Assembly (NCBI GenBank): GCA_963693285.1
Contig: OY848927.1
Span: 3,350,501 to 3,414,500, forward strand
Direction: 5' to 3'
Length of the DNA stretch: 64,000 nt
Source of the DNA: Xestospongia muta
Taxonomy: Eukaryota > Porifera > Demospongiae > Haplosclerida > Petrosiidae
Shown: positions 47,650 to 59,076 of the stretch, one piece after another
How positions within the stretch are numbered: the first letter of the stretch is position 1
Layout: every line of letters begins with the position of its first letter
Notes under the pieces: model-generated
The model's database searches: none
Seen by the model: only the letters and a program-made list of their open reading frames with translations
Told to the model about the DNA's origin: nothing
Position numbers and translations under genes: made by a program

Positions 47650-50600
47650 ATGTCTGTACTACTACTGGGTACTATCTTCTTGCTATGTGTGAGTGAAGTT
47701 ATTAGTAACTGTCCACCAGACTCAGGTAAGTGACTTGATGTGTAGTACATCATTTATTAACAATGTTCTAGGTATCTATCTGATGTTCAATGGAAGTTGT
47801 TATCCTAATGGCTCCTACATTAATCATGTTTACATCACACCAGGAATCAGTAACTATATCTCACATCTTCAATGTGTGTTACCTGACTCTACTTTGTCTG
47901 GAGGACAGTGGATCTATCCTAATGGACAACCTGTCAACTGTAACAGCAACAATAATGGTGATCCTCTCCGCTGTATTGAATCTAATAATCCTGCTAACAT
48001 CACTGTATATAGACCTGATGGACAAGATTTTTATGAATCTGCTACTTTTGAAAGTACAGACAATATAGGTGGTAATAAGTTCAAGTGTTGTCTACCCAGT
48101 AGTTGTTCTGATCCTACTACCAACATCATCACTGTTCATATATTCAGTAAGTTATATCTCATTAAGCTAGTACACACTGTCATTTGTTTCTGATCTACTG
48201 TAGAACATGTAGAGATCATAGACTTCAGTGTTGTCGAACTTCCTTCTGATATGACAGTTGTTCCACAGCAATACACACTTCAATGTGTATATAGTGGATT
48301 TTTTCATCAATTCAAGTGGTATTATGACAATACTGAATTTAATTGTGGATCACCACAAAATGGATACAGCTGTAATATTGGTGTAGTACAAACCCTATAT
48401 AATAATAATAGCACAAAATTTCGTGCACTTTCTGTTACTTGGTATGCAGAGAAGATCAATAGTGGAATATTTAGTCAGTCAAACAATAATGGTGATCATG
48501 TACATAGATGTTATGAAAAAGCTCATGAGATTAGAAGAAATCGTTATCTTACAGTAACTGGTAAGTACTTTTACAATTATAGATATATGATGTCATGTCT
48601 AATCCTCTCAGCTCCAGGATTTACTCCCTCTCCTCCTACTCTGGTCAACAAGACAGCTACCACTATCACTGTCAGTTGGACACCTGTTCCATCTGATGCT
48701 GATGGATATGTAGTCAATGTCACTAGTAACACACACACTATGACACAACAGGTAAAAGGAGGTAGTCTGAATGAGACGATATTGAAGGGACTGATACCAG
48801 TAACAACTTATGACATCACAGAAGAGCCTATCAAGATATACTGGGACCTGCTAGTAATGCAATCAGTATATATACATCGTCAGGTATTCTAATATTCATC
48901 AAATATTGGTCATTATAAATTAATTTTTCTTTAGTAATTTCGTTAATCAATTGGAGATTTGTCTCATCCATCACTGAACTTCAAAACACTCAATATCATA
49001 TTGACTGTATCACAACTACTGTTAATGTTACTACTGATGTTTACTGGTTAGTGAATGGAGTGATGAAGTACAACTCAATGTATACATTAATTGATTCTGA
49101 TCTCCTCATATACAACAACACACTACTGGTATATCCTGATCCACTGGGAGTGTTAGTTAATGTTACATGTATAGCAATGTATGAAGGAGTGAACTATAGT
49201 GACACTGTCATATTACAAGGTATCTGAAATTTAGTTGTTCATCTTAACTAGGTTTATACTTTTCTAGTTCCCAGTGGTCCTCCATCTAATGTGATGACAT
49301 ATATTTTAAATGAGAGTAGTATCAAAGTCAACTGGACTATGTCATCACTAACTAATGGATATGTGATTTTCATTAACTCTACTACTGGAATAGGTACCAA
49401 CAAAATATTATCTACTACAGAAGATGAAGTTCTAATCAGTGAACTAAGATTGAGTAGATATTATGAGATCAGTGTGTACTCATATAAAGATCTTCCTTCA
49501 ATTAATAGTACACAAAGATTGCTAAGGTTTGATAGTGAGTTGATATTTGTATAAACACAATGTGACTTTGTTTGATTGTCTAGTTCCTACACTAGTAACT
49601 AGTCTTAAATTGAGTGATGTCTCAACCACTACTATTACAGTGAACTGGACTAGTCCCAGTATTGAAGATGGTAACTATGTAACATACTACAACATTTCCT
49701 ATAGTCCATCTTGTCCTGAGTTATCATCAGTAAATGTTACATTAGTCTCTGTTACCCCTTATCAGTTCACAACAACATTCAGTTATATATTAAGAGAATT
49801 GTTCAGTGGTATGAACTATATCATCACAATGAGAGCTGGTAATATACTAGGAGAGTCTAGTCCACTAATGATATTAGGTGAAACAGACCCAACAACAAGT
49901 AATTTACAAGATAATATGACTGGTTTAATGTTAACAATAATTAACAGGTCCAGGAGGATCACCTACATCAATTATGGTTTTTCCATTAAATGAGATATCC
50001 AACAAAATCACATGGGAAGAGGTTGATTGTCATCTACGTAATGGTAGAATCATTGAGTATATTGTCATCATTAGTAACAATAGTATGACATACAACCTCA
50101 CAAGTAGTGAGAGATATGTCATTGTGAATGATCTAGTATTTGGTAATGTATATACCATGAGTGTAGCTGGTGTGAACTCTATTGGAAGAGGCCCCTTTAG
50201 TGATCCTGTTGAAGTACAGATTGGAACTGGTAAGTACATTATCTGTTCTTGAAAACAGCAATTATACTTTGTACTCAGTTCCTGGTCCAGTTGGTGCAAT
50301 ATCCAGTTTGATGTCTACTACATGGGCTAGTTATATTCCTGTAGACTATCCCATTATCATATATGAGATAGGGTAAACTACTCATCAGTCTAATGGTAGT
50401 TGTTCTCATAGTGATGAGTTTAGTCCAATGATAAAAACTAATACAAGTAGTAGAAATGTGAAAATAAATAATTTGATGAATAAAACCTGTTATCTGTTTG
50501 GTGTACGTGGTTACACTGTTAATGGTTATGGACTATGGACAGTAATTGGTAATCAAACACTACCTGAACAAGAACCAGCAGGTATTGAGTTATAAAATAA

Positions 50601-51084
50601 ATAAATTAACATGAACAATGTATTATAATATTTATAAACATATATTTATAATAATTGTTATTTTTGTTCAAATATTAGTATCTGTTGAACCAACATTAGA
50701 CATCACTGATAAAAGTAAGAATATCATAATATTATTATAATGTTAATAATAAATCTATAGCCACATCATCTACCACTTTTATTATTATTGGACTTGGTGT
50801 ACTAGCTGGTATAATGTTTGTAGTAGTGATTGGTTGTTCTATTGGTAATGTCCTACAATATCTCTATAAAAAACAGTATGTAAATAGAATATAACCATTT
50901 GAAGGAAAAATTTACTTTTTGCAGACACAAAATGTCTAATACTGCTATCTCTGGTGATACCATGTTGACTAATAATGAAGTACCTATCAACAGAGATGAT
51001 ATTGAAATGAAACTCTGTGAGCCTAATGTTCATCATAAGTTGTCTAGACCAACTGAACTGATGTTAGAATATGAGTATATCTGA
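47650..51084 (+). pseudogene. U11: full-length receptor locus, type B (ITIM) tail, frameshift and nonsense
   Basis: All exons are present: 47650-47725 signal peptide, 47772-48146 Ig, 48204-48560 Ig, 48612-48883 FN3, 48935-49219 Ig, 49268-49534, 49584-49898, 49948-50229 and 50279-50581 FN3, 50679-50714 linker, 50761-50875 TM, 50925-51084 tail. A 1-bp deletion in the first FN3 (acagaagagcc for acagtcagagcc, near 48822) shifts the frame. The last FN3 lacks about eight codons and has a TAA (near 50374). The second Ig exon is strongly divergent in its middle. The type B 3' end differs from type A: an extra 36-nt linker exon, a TM with F-V-V-V-I-G-C-S, and one tail exon ending L-E-Y-E-Y-I, an exact [ILVS]-x-Y-x-x-[ILV] ITIM. 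Signalling type is inferred. Confidence 0.75.
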
Positions 51085-52390
51085 ACTGATATTAATGTCT
51101 ATATACAAGTGTATGTGATATAAACATCTAGCACACATTACTACAAATACATGTATAAACTTTGACTTTTAAAATAATTGAGTGAATTGTTTAGTATTGA
51201 AATTCTATTTGTTACTGTTATTACAAGGTTGATGGAATATACAATAATACTGTCTCAATAGATGTCATATAATTATACTGTAAGGAACAAATAAACAGTT
51301 ATATTAAATGTACTATAATTATATTAACATGATGTGACTACATGATGAGAGTATATATTAAATTATTACCAAGTACTCTGAATACAGGACAATGAATACC
51401 TATAGGAACTAACTGATGATAGACATGATTATTTTATTTTTGTCAGAAGAATTCAGGAGAAGGTAACAACACTGCTATCTACACTATAACAGGCATTTAC
51501 CCCATCTACATTATATTTCTAATTGTCCCACTGAGTTACAGAGTCCAGTGAGACAGTCCAAACTTCTGACTTGTCCCGATGAGACATTCCAAGCATCAAT
51601 CCACATACTTTAATACTTAACATTTAGGTTTAGAGAGTAGAGATCAATATTAAAATATGTTGCTATATCTACATTATAACAGCTAGGCAGCATGTCACAA
51701 TAGTCAATGTATGCAAACACAAAGTACATAACAAGTACTGTCGTTAAATGTTTAGTTTTATCACTACATTAATACATAATATGTCAACAGTAAAAATTTA
51801 AAAAAACTAGTTTATTATATTCCAATAATATTGATGCTATCACAACAAAGTAACTTCTAACATTTCAAAGCTTACTCTCTAGAATAACAGCAATAATAAC
51901 TATCTGTGTTTTTATTCCCATGTTTCATTAAAATTTTAATGGCACAGTTATAAGATATATTGTATATAATCCACAGATAAGAAATTACTATCAAGAGGAA
52001 AGAGAAAGCACTGTTAGCAGGACTATGTTTCTACTTTATTTGTAGGGGCACATGCAACCAAACTGTCCATGAATTGGTTAAAACATTAGTTTAACTATTT
52101 ATGCAATACACTTATATACATAATAGCTCTATAATGATCAACTTATTGTAATCCATTTTAACAATGCTTGCTAGTGCTTAGTGAAACAGATTCATCCTGC
52201 ATTTCTATCATAATTATTTTATTAAATATTTATTGTACTAGTAATGATAATAGTAAAATGCTATAGTAATTGGTAGTAGTACACTCCATGTTTGTCATGT
52301 ATGTATCAAGTTTATATATCAACAAAAGTATGATACTTTACATTAGATCTACTGGAGAGAAGTACTCTGTTAGCTTTGATAGTAAGACAA
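51085..52390 (+). other. 3' flank of type B gene, spacer and upstream block (copy 4)
   Basis: The first about 350 bp match the other type B 3' flanks (14038, 59077). From 51720 the sequence follows 46680-47300 and ends in the upstream block (51880-52390). No gene is seen. Confidence 0.5.
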
Positions 52391-52665
52391 TGTCAATACT
52401 ACTACTAATATGGGGTGTGATCTGTGTCAAAATTATTAAGTCCAACATGCCTATGTTTATTCATAACAGGAATGCCAACATATATCTATTAAGCACAACA
52501 ATCCCACCCCATACTACTAGTTGTCTTCTTGTAATGAGTGAGTGAAGTTATTAGCAACTGTCCACCAGAATCAGGTAAGTTACTTGATGAGTAGTACATC
52601 ATTTATTAACAATGTTCTAGGTATCTATCTGATGTTCAATGGAGATTGTTATCCTAATGGCTACT
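52391..52665 (+). pseudogene. Partial exon 1 / exon 2 copy upstream of U12, interrupted
   Basis: Equivalent of 6429-6581. The leader is interrupted after five codons by an insertion of about 106 bp (52410-52516). Downstream codons V-S-E-V-I-S-N-C-P-P-E-S, donor, acceptor and the first Ig codons up to N-G-Y-stop are retained. Confidence 0.65.
52410..52516. mobile_element. 106-bp MITE-like insertion
   Basis: The insertion is bounded by inverted atggggtg and caccccat and flanked by duplicated actacta from the leader codons. The uninterrupted paralogues at 6429 and 47318 show the pre-insertion sequence, which fixes its limits to within a few bases. Confidence 0.6.
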
Positions 52666-52709
52666 GATGTCTCTTAATATTGACTTAACATTGTGTGAAT
52701 AGTAAACAT

Positions 52710-52824
52710 TTATTTAGGTTGATGTAGGTGTATATCATCAATGTGATGTTTATATTGCGTACTTATTAGAATCTAGACAAAGTATATCAGAGAGACGTTT
52801 TCTGTTAAGTTACATTGTAAGACA
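52710..52824 (+). promoter_or_regulatory. 5' leader block of U12
   Basis: Conserved leader ending attgtaagaca before the ATG at 52825; see 17100-17219. Confidence 0.5.
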
Positions 52825-55800
52825 ATGTCTGTACTACTACTGGCTACTATCTTCTTGTTATTTGTGAGTGAAGTTATCAGTAACTGTCCACCAGACTCAG
52901 GTAAGTAGTGACTTGATTTGTATTGCATCATTTATTAACAATGTTCTAGGTATCTACCTGATGTTCAATGGAGATTGTTATCCTAATGGCTCCTACATCA
53001 ATCATATTTACATCACACCAGGTCACACTAACTATTCACCTCTCCAATGTGTGTTACCTGATTCTACTTTGTCTGGAGGACAGTGGGTCTATCCTAATGG
53101 ACAACCTGTCAACTGTAACAGCAACAATAACAATGATCCTCTCCGCTGTATTGAATCTAATAATCCTGCTAACATCACTGTATATAGACCTAATGAACAA
53201 GACTTTTATGAATCCTATAGTACAAATAATATAGGTGGTAATAAGTTCAAATGTTGTCTACCCAGTAGTTGTTCTGATCCTATTACCAACATCATCACTG
53301 TTCATATATTTAGTAAGTTATATCTCATTGTACTAGTACACACTCTCATTTGTTACTGATCTACTATAGGACATGTAGAGATCACAGACTTCAGTGTTGT
53401 TGAGTTTCCTTCTGATATAACAGTTGTTCCACAACAATACACACTTCAATGTGTTCTAAGTGGAATTGATGAAAATTTCAGGTGGTATTATGTATATAAC
53501 AATCAGAGTTCTAGTATTGAATTCAACTGTTTGATACAAAACTTTGGATACAATTGTAGTAGTGAGAGTCAGACTATTTACAGTATTAATAATACAATTG
53601 TTCATAATCTAACTGTTACTTGGTATGCAGAGAAGATTAATAGTGGAATATTTAGTCAGTCAAACAATAATGGTGATCATGTACATAGGTGTTTTGAAAA
53701 AGTTAATGAGATTACAAGAAATCATTATCTTACACTAACTGGTAAGTATTTTTAACATTTAGTAGATAAACAATCAATTCTGTAATACATTTATAATAAA
53801 AACAACATGATGTTTGCTTTTGATCAAACAATTTGCTTATGTATAATCATATATATAAATTAATCAAATTAACTAATTATAATTTTAGTAATGATGTGAT
53901 TTGTAATCTTCTCAGCTCCAGGATACACTCCCACTCTTCCTATTCTGGTCAACAAGACAGCTACCACTATCACTGTCAGTTGGACATTTGTTCCATCTGA
54001 TGCTGATGGATATGTAGTCAATGTCACTAGTGACACACACACTGTGACACAACAGGTAAAGGGAGGTAGTCAAAATGAAATGACACTGAAAGGACTGATA
54101 CCAGTAACAACTTATGACATCACAGTCAGAGCCTATCAAGATATACTGGGACCTGCTAGTAATGCAATCAGTGTACAGACATTGTCATCAGGTATTAATA
54201 TGAAAAACAAAATCACAATATCAATTTTTTACAGATATTTCATTAATTAATTGGACATTTGTCTCATCCATTACTGAACTTCAAAACACTCAATATCATA
54301 TTAATTGTATCACAACTACTGTTAATGCTACTACTGATGTTTACTGGTTAGTGAATGGAGTGATGAAGTACAACTCAATATATACATTAATTGATTCTGA
54401 TCTCCTCATATACAACAATACACTACTGGTATATCCTGATCCACTAGGAGTGTCAGTCAATGTTACCTGTATAGCAATGTATAAAGGAGTGAACTACAGT
54501 GACACTGTCATATTACAAGGCATGTGAAATTTAGTTGTTAATCTTAACTAGGTTTCCCTTTTCTAGTTCCCAGTGGTCCTCCATCTAATGTGATGGCATA
54601 TATTTTAAATGAGAGTAGTATCAAAGTCAACTGGAGTGTGTCATCACAGACTAATGGATATGTCATTGTCATTAACTCTACTAGTGGAGTAGGTACCAAC
54701 AAGATATTATCTACTACAGAAAATGAAGTTCTAATCAATGGACTAAGATTGAGTAAATATTATGAGATCAGTGTGTACTCATATAAAGATCTTCCTTCAA
54801 TTAATAGTACACAAAGTTTGTTAAGGTTTAATGGTGAGTTGATATTTGTATAAACACAATTTGATTTTATTTGATTGTCTAGTTCCTACACCAGTAACTA
54901 GTCTCTCAGTGAATGATATCTCAACCACTACTATTAGAGTGAAGTGGACTAGTCCTAGAAGTGAAGATGGTAACTATGTAACATACTACAACATTTCCTA
55001 TAGTCCATCTTGTCCTGAGTTATCATCAGTGTATGTGACAATGATCTCTGTTACTCCTTATCAGTTCACTACAACATTCAGTTATACATTAAGAGAATTG
55101 TTCAGTGGTATGAACTATCCCATCATAGTGAGAGCTGGTAATATACTAGGAGAGTCTAGTCCAGTGATGATATTAGGTGAAACAGAACCAACAGGTAAAT
55201 ATTTCATGTCAAGACAAGGTTACAATTATTGCTATTTACAGTACCTATAGGATCACCCAAGGCAGTCACAGTTTCACCTGTAAATTTAACATCAAACAAA
55301 ATCACATGGGAAGAGGTTGATTGTCATCTACGTAATGGTAGAATCATTGAGTATATTGTGATCATTAGTAACAATAGTATGACATACAACCTCACCAGTA
55401 GTGAGAGATATGTCATTGTGAATGATCTAGTATTTGGTAATGTATATAACATTAGAGTAGCTAGTGTGAATGCTATTGGAAGAGGTCCCTTCAGTGATCC
55501 TGTTGAAATACAGATTGGATCTGGTAGGTTCATTGTTTGTCTTTGTGAACAACAATTATACTTTGTACTCAGTTCCTGGTCCAGTTAGTACACTATCCAG
55601 TTTGGTGTCTACTACATGGTCTGTTATCTCATGGAGTGCACCTAGTTATATTCCTGTAGATTATCCTATTATCACATACGAGATAGGGTACACTGCTCAT
55701 CACTCTGGTAGTAGTTGTTCTCCTAGTGATGAGTTTATTCCCATAATAAAAACTAATACAAGTAGTAAAAATGTGTATATTATAAATGATCTGATAGGTA

Positions 55801-55949
55801 ACAGCTGTTATCTGTTTGGTGTACGTGGTTACACTGTTAATGGTTATGGACTATGGACAGTAATTGGTATTCAAACACTATCTGAATGTGAAGGTCCATG
55901 TTTTTTCAATTATATGTTTAAGATATTTACTGTGTTTGTATATTGTTAA
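52825..55949 (+). CDS. U12: Ig/FN3 receptor ectodomain, LTR-derived C terminus
   Basis: Nine exons: 52825-52900 (signal peptide), 52950-53312 (Ig), 53370-53741 (Ig), 53916-54191 (FN3), 54235-54519 (Ig), 54567-54833, 54883-55194, 55242-55523 and 55573-55949 (FN3). They total 2610 nt, 869 residues, with no stop. Domain order equals U6 up to the last FN3. The fifth intron starts with GC rather than GT (aag/gcatgt), a tolerated donor class. The last FN3 ends T-L-S-E and continues 20 residues into an LTR (55887-56187), so TM and tail are absent and the product is predicted secreted. FN3 exons 7 and 8 carry the E-P-T-G / G-S-P-K-A-V junction shared with U4 and U9 rather than the D-L-M-S / G-S-P-T version of U2 and U6. 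Confidence 0.75.
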
Positions 55950-56187
55950 TTAGTTCAATTATAACCTATATTTGTTTAATTTGTCCTAATGTCGAGCTCA
56001 TTAACTAGTTTTCTTTGTGTGTTTGAATGGCTTTTTGTTTCATTTTGTTTTTACAATTGTTACTTGTCTTTGCCTAGTCTTTTGTTGTTTCTTACTTATT
56101 TAAGACTTTGTTATAAGGTGTATAGGATATAATGGTTGTGTTTTTTTAAAAAAATTCTTTTTGCACATTTTTACTTGGTCTGTTACA
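55887..56187 (+). mobile_element. LTR of the retroelement, copy 3
   Basis: Same LTR and insertion point as copies 1 and 2, followed by tttggtttcagtggtggga. Here the LTR leads directly into gag without the hAT insertion seen in the other two loci. Confidence 0.7.
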
Positions 56188-56262
56188 TTTGGTTTCAGTG
56201 GTGGGATTACTGATCGTTATACCAGAAGAGTAACTTGACCATCTCATGATTTCAAGAAAGCA

Positions 56263-57180
56263 TTATCAAAGGATGTTCACAGAACAAGGAGACACAACTC
56301 AAGGTGAAGTTGGTAGCATATCCAAGATGCTGAAGTTTCTAATGGATGAGAGACTGAAACAGGATGAAGAGATTGCTAGGGAACGATGTAGTAGGGACGA
56401 CAAACTAGCAGAGGAATGTCAATAGCATGCAGAGATGTTTGGGATGCTAACAAAATTAATGGAGGAATCCAGTAGGTGGTGGGACTCAGCTGCTAGCCAT
56501 TGTGTAAAGATGAAGCTGACTCGTCTAACAGAGAAGGATGATATAGAGGCTTATCTCACAACTTTCGAAGAGAGAAATGGGGTTACAAATTAGCACCCCA
56601 ATTAATGGGGAAAGATTCAATAGGCACATAGATATATTAATAAGACTACTCTATAGTCGAACGACGAAGGTGTGTAATTTCATTTCAAGCATGTCATGTC
56701 GAAAGTATGCCATTGAAAATTTATAGGGTTTTTTAGTTTGCTGCTTTCTTCGTAGCACTAGACAACCAAATTTTATATATAAAATGGGCGTTTGCGAGCT
56801 GAATTGATTTAGTGCAAGTTCCATGGGATAGTACGTAAAACGGTAAAGTTATTTAAATGTCTGGTGGCCCAACTCAACTCGGACAGAGTATAATATCTAT
56901 GTCAGGCATATGCAGCTATGCAGCTATGCAGCCTGAACGAGGAGCTTAAGTCAGCTATGTAGAGGAGGTACAAACAATACCAACGAAGAGCTGTGTTGAG
57001 GAGGTACAATGTCAACGAAGAGACCTATCATCAGAGATTCAGGACGTTTAAAAGACAAGAGAGGAGTCGTTTCAAGAGCTGGCGATACGTTTAATGGCTT
57101 ATCAAAGAAGTGAATGAGGGACTGCAATACCGTCGAGGATATACGTATTACGGAAGCCGCAGACGGACATTCCAATTCCT
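56263..57180 (+). pseudogene. gag of a Ty3/gypsy-type LTR retroelement, interrupted
   Basis: The first block (56263-56580) has S-I-S-K-M-L-K-F-L, D-D-K-L-A-E-E-C and then K-L-T-R-L-T-E-K-D-D-I-E-A-Y-L, the usual start of the gag capsid region in this class. A second block (about 56935-57180) continues with R-R-Y-N-V-N-E-E-T-Y and Q-R-F-R-T-F-K. The blocks are separated by about 340 bp of unrelated sequence, and both contain stops. No protease, reverse transcriptase or 3' LTR follows. The gypsy assignment is from motif memory. Confidence 0.65.
56585..56930. other. Insertion between gag blocks
   Basis: About 340 bp without homology to the gag on either side. It includes a tatatataaaatggg stretch but no ORF; I cannot classify it. 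Confidence 0.4.
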
Positions 57181-57587
57181 ATTTCCTATATCTTCCACGT
57201 ACCTACAATCTTCCACGCACCTTCGCGTATTAACAATTCCAATTAACGACCCAGTTGATGAGTTTTCTTTGTCTGTGTGTTGACAAATTTTCAACCCCCC
57301 CCCCCCCCTATGTTTATAATAAGCAAAACTATTTCAATGTAAATCAATAATAGTATGATGGTTTGAGGCATGATGAAATAATTTCTGGGAGAATGTGGTC
57401 AAATATGAGTCCAGTTGTGGAACAATGCAATCTCTCCAATCAGAATTGAAATAAATACGTTCAGCTGAGATACCTTTAGAGGTATAGACACAAAAGTCAC
57501 ACCAGCTGCTCTAATCGCAGGCAACATAATTATAGCTGCAACTGTTCCATTGCACACGCGAAAGCACACTGTCTTCAACGCTGACCC
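57181..57587. other. Spacer with poly-C tract
   Basis: No coding region. A run of 14 C occupies 57295-57308. The rest is unremarkable. Confidence 0.45.
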
Positions 57588-58072
57588 ACCCCGACTAGGC
57601 CTTCCCCAATTATGCTACAAATTTTTCAGATTATTCTATTCTTTAATTCTTTAAGAAATTCAATTATTCAATTTTAATAATACATATTATTCCATATGAA
57701 ATGCCCATTATTCTTATAAATATTAGAGTACATCATTGTATTGTAGCATCACAGAGGTCTCAATATAGTCTTGCAATGCTGCAGTTTGCTTTTCATTGAA
57801 TGAATTCGACAGAATTGAGAAAGCTCTCTCTGCAGCACTTGATGAAGGTTGTAACAGTAATGTACATCGGCACGCTTTAGACCAGGTAGGAAGCTCCGCT
57901 TCATGTCTCTTCCACCATGCACAACGGTCAATATCTGGAGAAACATCTTCTGCAGCAGCCAAATAATTTTTTGCCTATTATTCTAACATTATTCTAGTAT
58001 GCTAATCACAAAAATAAGTGACCCATTATTCACAAATTATGCTGGCATAATTGGGGAAGGCCTAACCCCGAC
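57588..58072. mobile_element. Short hAT element with perfect TIRs and 8-bp target duplication
   Basis: Element 57596-58064 (469 bp) begins taggccttccccaattatgc and ends with its exact inverted copy (20 bp). It is flanked by accccgac at 57588-57595 and again at 58065-58072. An 8-bp duplication with short TIRs is the hAT signature. The inside carries only the C-terminal part of a transposase on the minus strand, so it is an internally deleted, non-autonomous copy. Intact ends suggest relatively recent insertion. Confidence 0.85.
57723..57962 (-). pseudogene. hAT transposase dimerisation-domain fragment inside the short element
   Basis: The minus-strand frame of 79 codons contains P-S-S-S-A-A-E-R-A-F-S-I-L-S and then Q-D-Y-I-E-T-S-V-M, the typical hAT C-terminal dimerisation motif. 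Preceding it is A-W-W-K-R-H. All upstream domains are missing. It is a different lineage from the fragments at 10448 and 43338. Confidence 0.75.
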
Positions 58073-58107
58073 CGAAAAGTCTAATTATTAATAATGAATA
58101 ACTTCCA

Positions 58108-58313
58108 TTTTTTTTATTCCTAATTCCATTTTTACCACGTGCGCCATTTCTAGGCTTTTCTTGTTACTTAATAAAACGCGGAGCGCGAGTATGTACCACA
58201 GAAGATCAGTAGTGGAATATTTAGTCAGTCAAACAATAATGGCGTTTTATTAAGTAACAAGAAAAGCCTAGAAATGGCGCACGTGGTAAAAATGGAATTA
58301 GGAATAAAAAAAA
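58108..58313. repeat. 72-bp perfect inverted repeat in an Ig exon remnant
   Basis: Arm 58108-58179 is the exact reverse complement of 58242-58313. The 62-bp spacer holds part of the receptor second Ig exon (K-I-S-S-G-I-F-S-Q-S-N-N). The right arm lies inside that exon, with acaataatgg on both sides of it, which looks like a target duplication. Confidence 0.9.
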
Positions 58314-59076
58314 CAATAATGGTTATAAGAGAGTTGATGAGATTGTAAAAAATTGTTATCTTACAGTAATTGGTAAGTACTTTTACTACTATAGTTATGC
58401 TATAAAATAAATTTGTCATTTTAACTGATCCATGCACATTTTGGTTGCATACTTCACTACAAAATACATTGAAACATACACAAACTTCATAGTGACAGTC
58501 CTTGTCAAACATTATATTTTGTTGGTTATGGACTATGGATAGTAATTGATAATCAAACACTATCTGAACAAGAACCAACAGGTACTGAGTTATAAAATAA
58601 ATAAATTAACATGAGCAATGTATTATAATAATTATTTATAAACATATATTTATAATAACTGTTATTTTTATTCAAATATTAGTATCTGTTGAACCAACAT
58701 TAGACATCACTGATAAAAGTAAGAATATCATAATATTATTATAATGTTAATAATAAATCTATAGCCACATCATCTACCACTTTTATTATTATTGGACTTG
58801 GTATACTAGCTGGTATAATGTTTGTAGTAGTGATTGGTTGTTCTAGTGGTAATGTACTACAATATCTCTATATCAAACAGTATGTAAATAGAATATAACC
58901 ATTTGGAGGAAAAATTTACTATTTTACAGACACAAACTGTCTTAATGCTGCTACCTCTGGCGATACCATGTTGACTAATAATGAAGTACCTATCAATAGA
59001 AATGATATTGAAATGAAACTCTGTGAGCCTTATGTCTAGACCAACTGAACTGAATTTAGAATATGAGTATATCTGA
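58190..59076 (+). pseudogene. U13: receptor remnant with type B TM and broken ITIM tail
   Basis: The remnant holds the end of the second Ig exon (58190-58372, interrupted by the inverted-repeat arm), a jump to the end of the last FN3 exon (about 58520-58581), linker exon 58683-58718, TM exon 58765-58879 and tail exon 58930-59076. The tail has an inserted T creating a stop six codons in (L-S-stop) and a deletion near 59035, although the L-E-Y-E-Y-I codons survive at the end. Everything upstream is retroelement debris. The last FN3 here shows the site (T-L-S-E-Q-E-P) that the LTR occupies in U4, U9 and U12. Confidence 0.75.
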
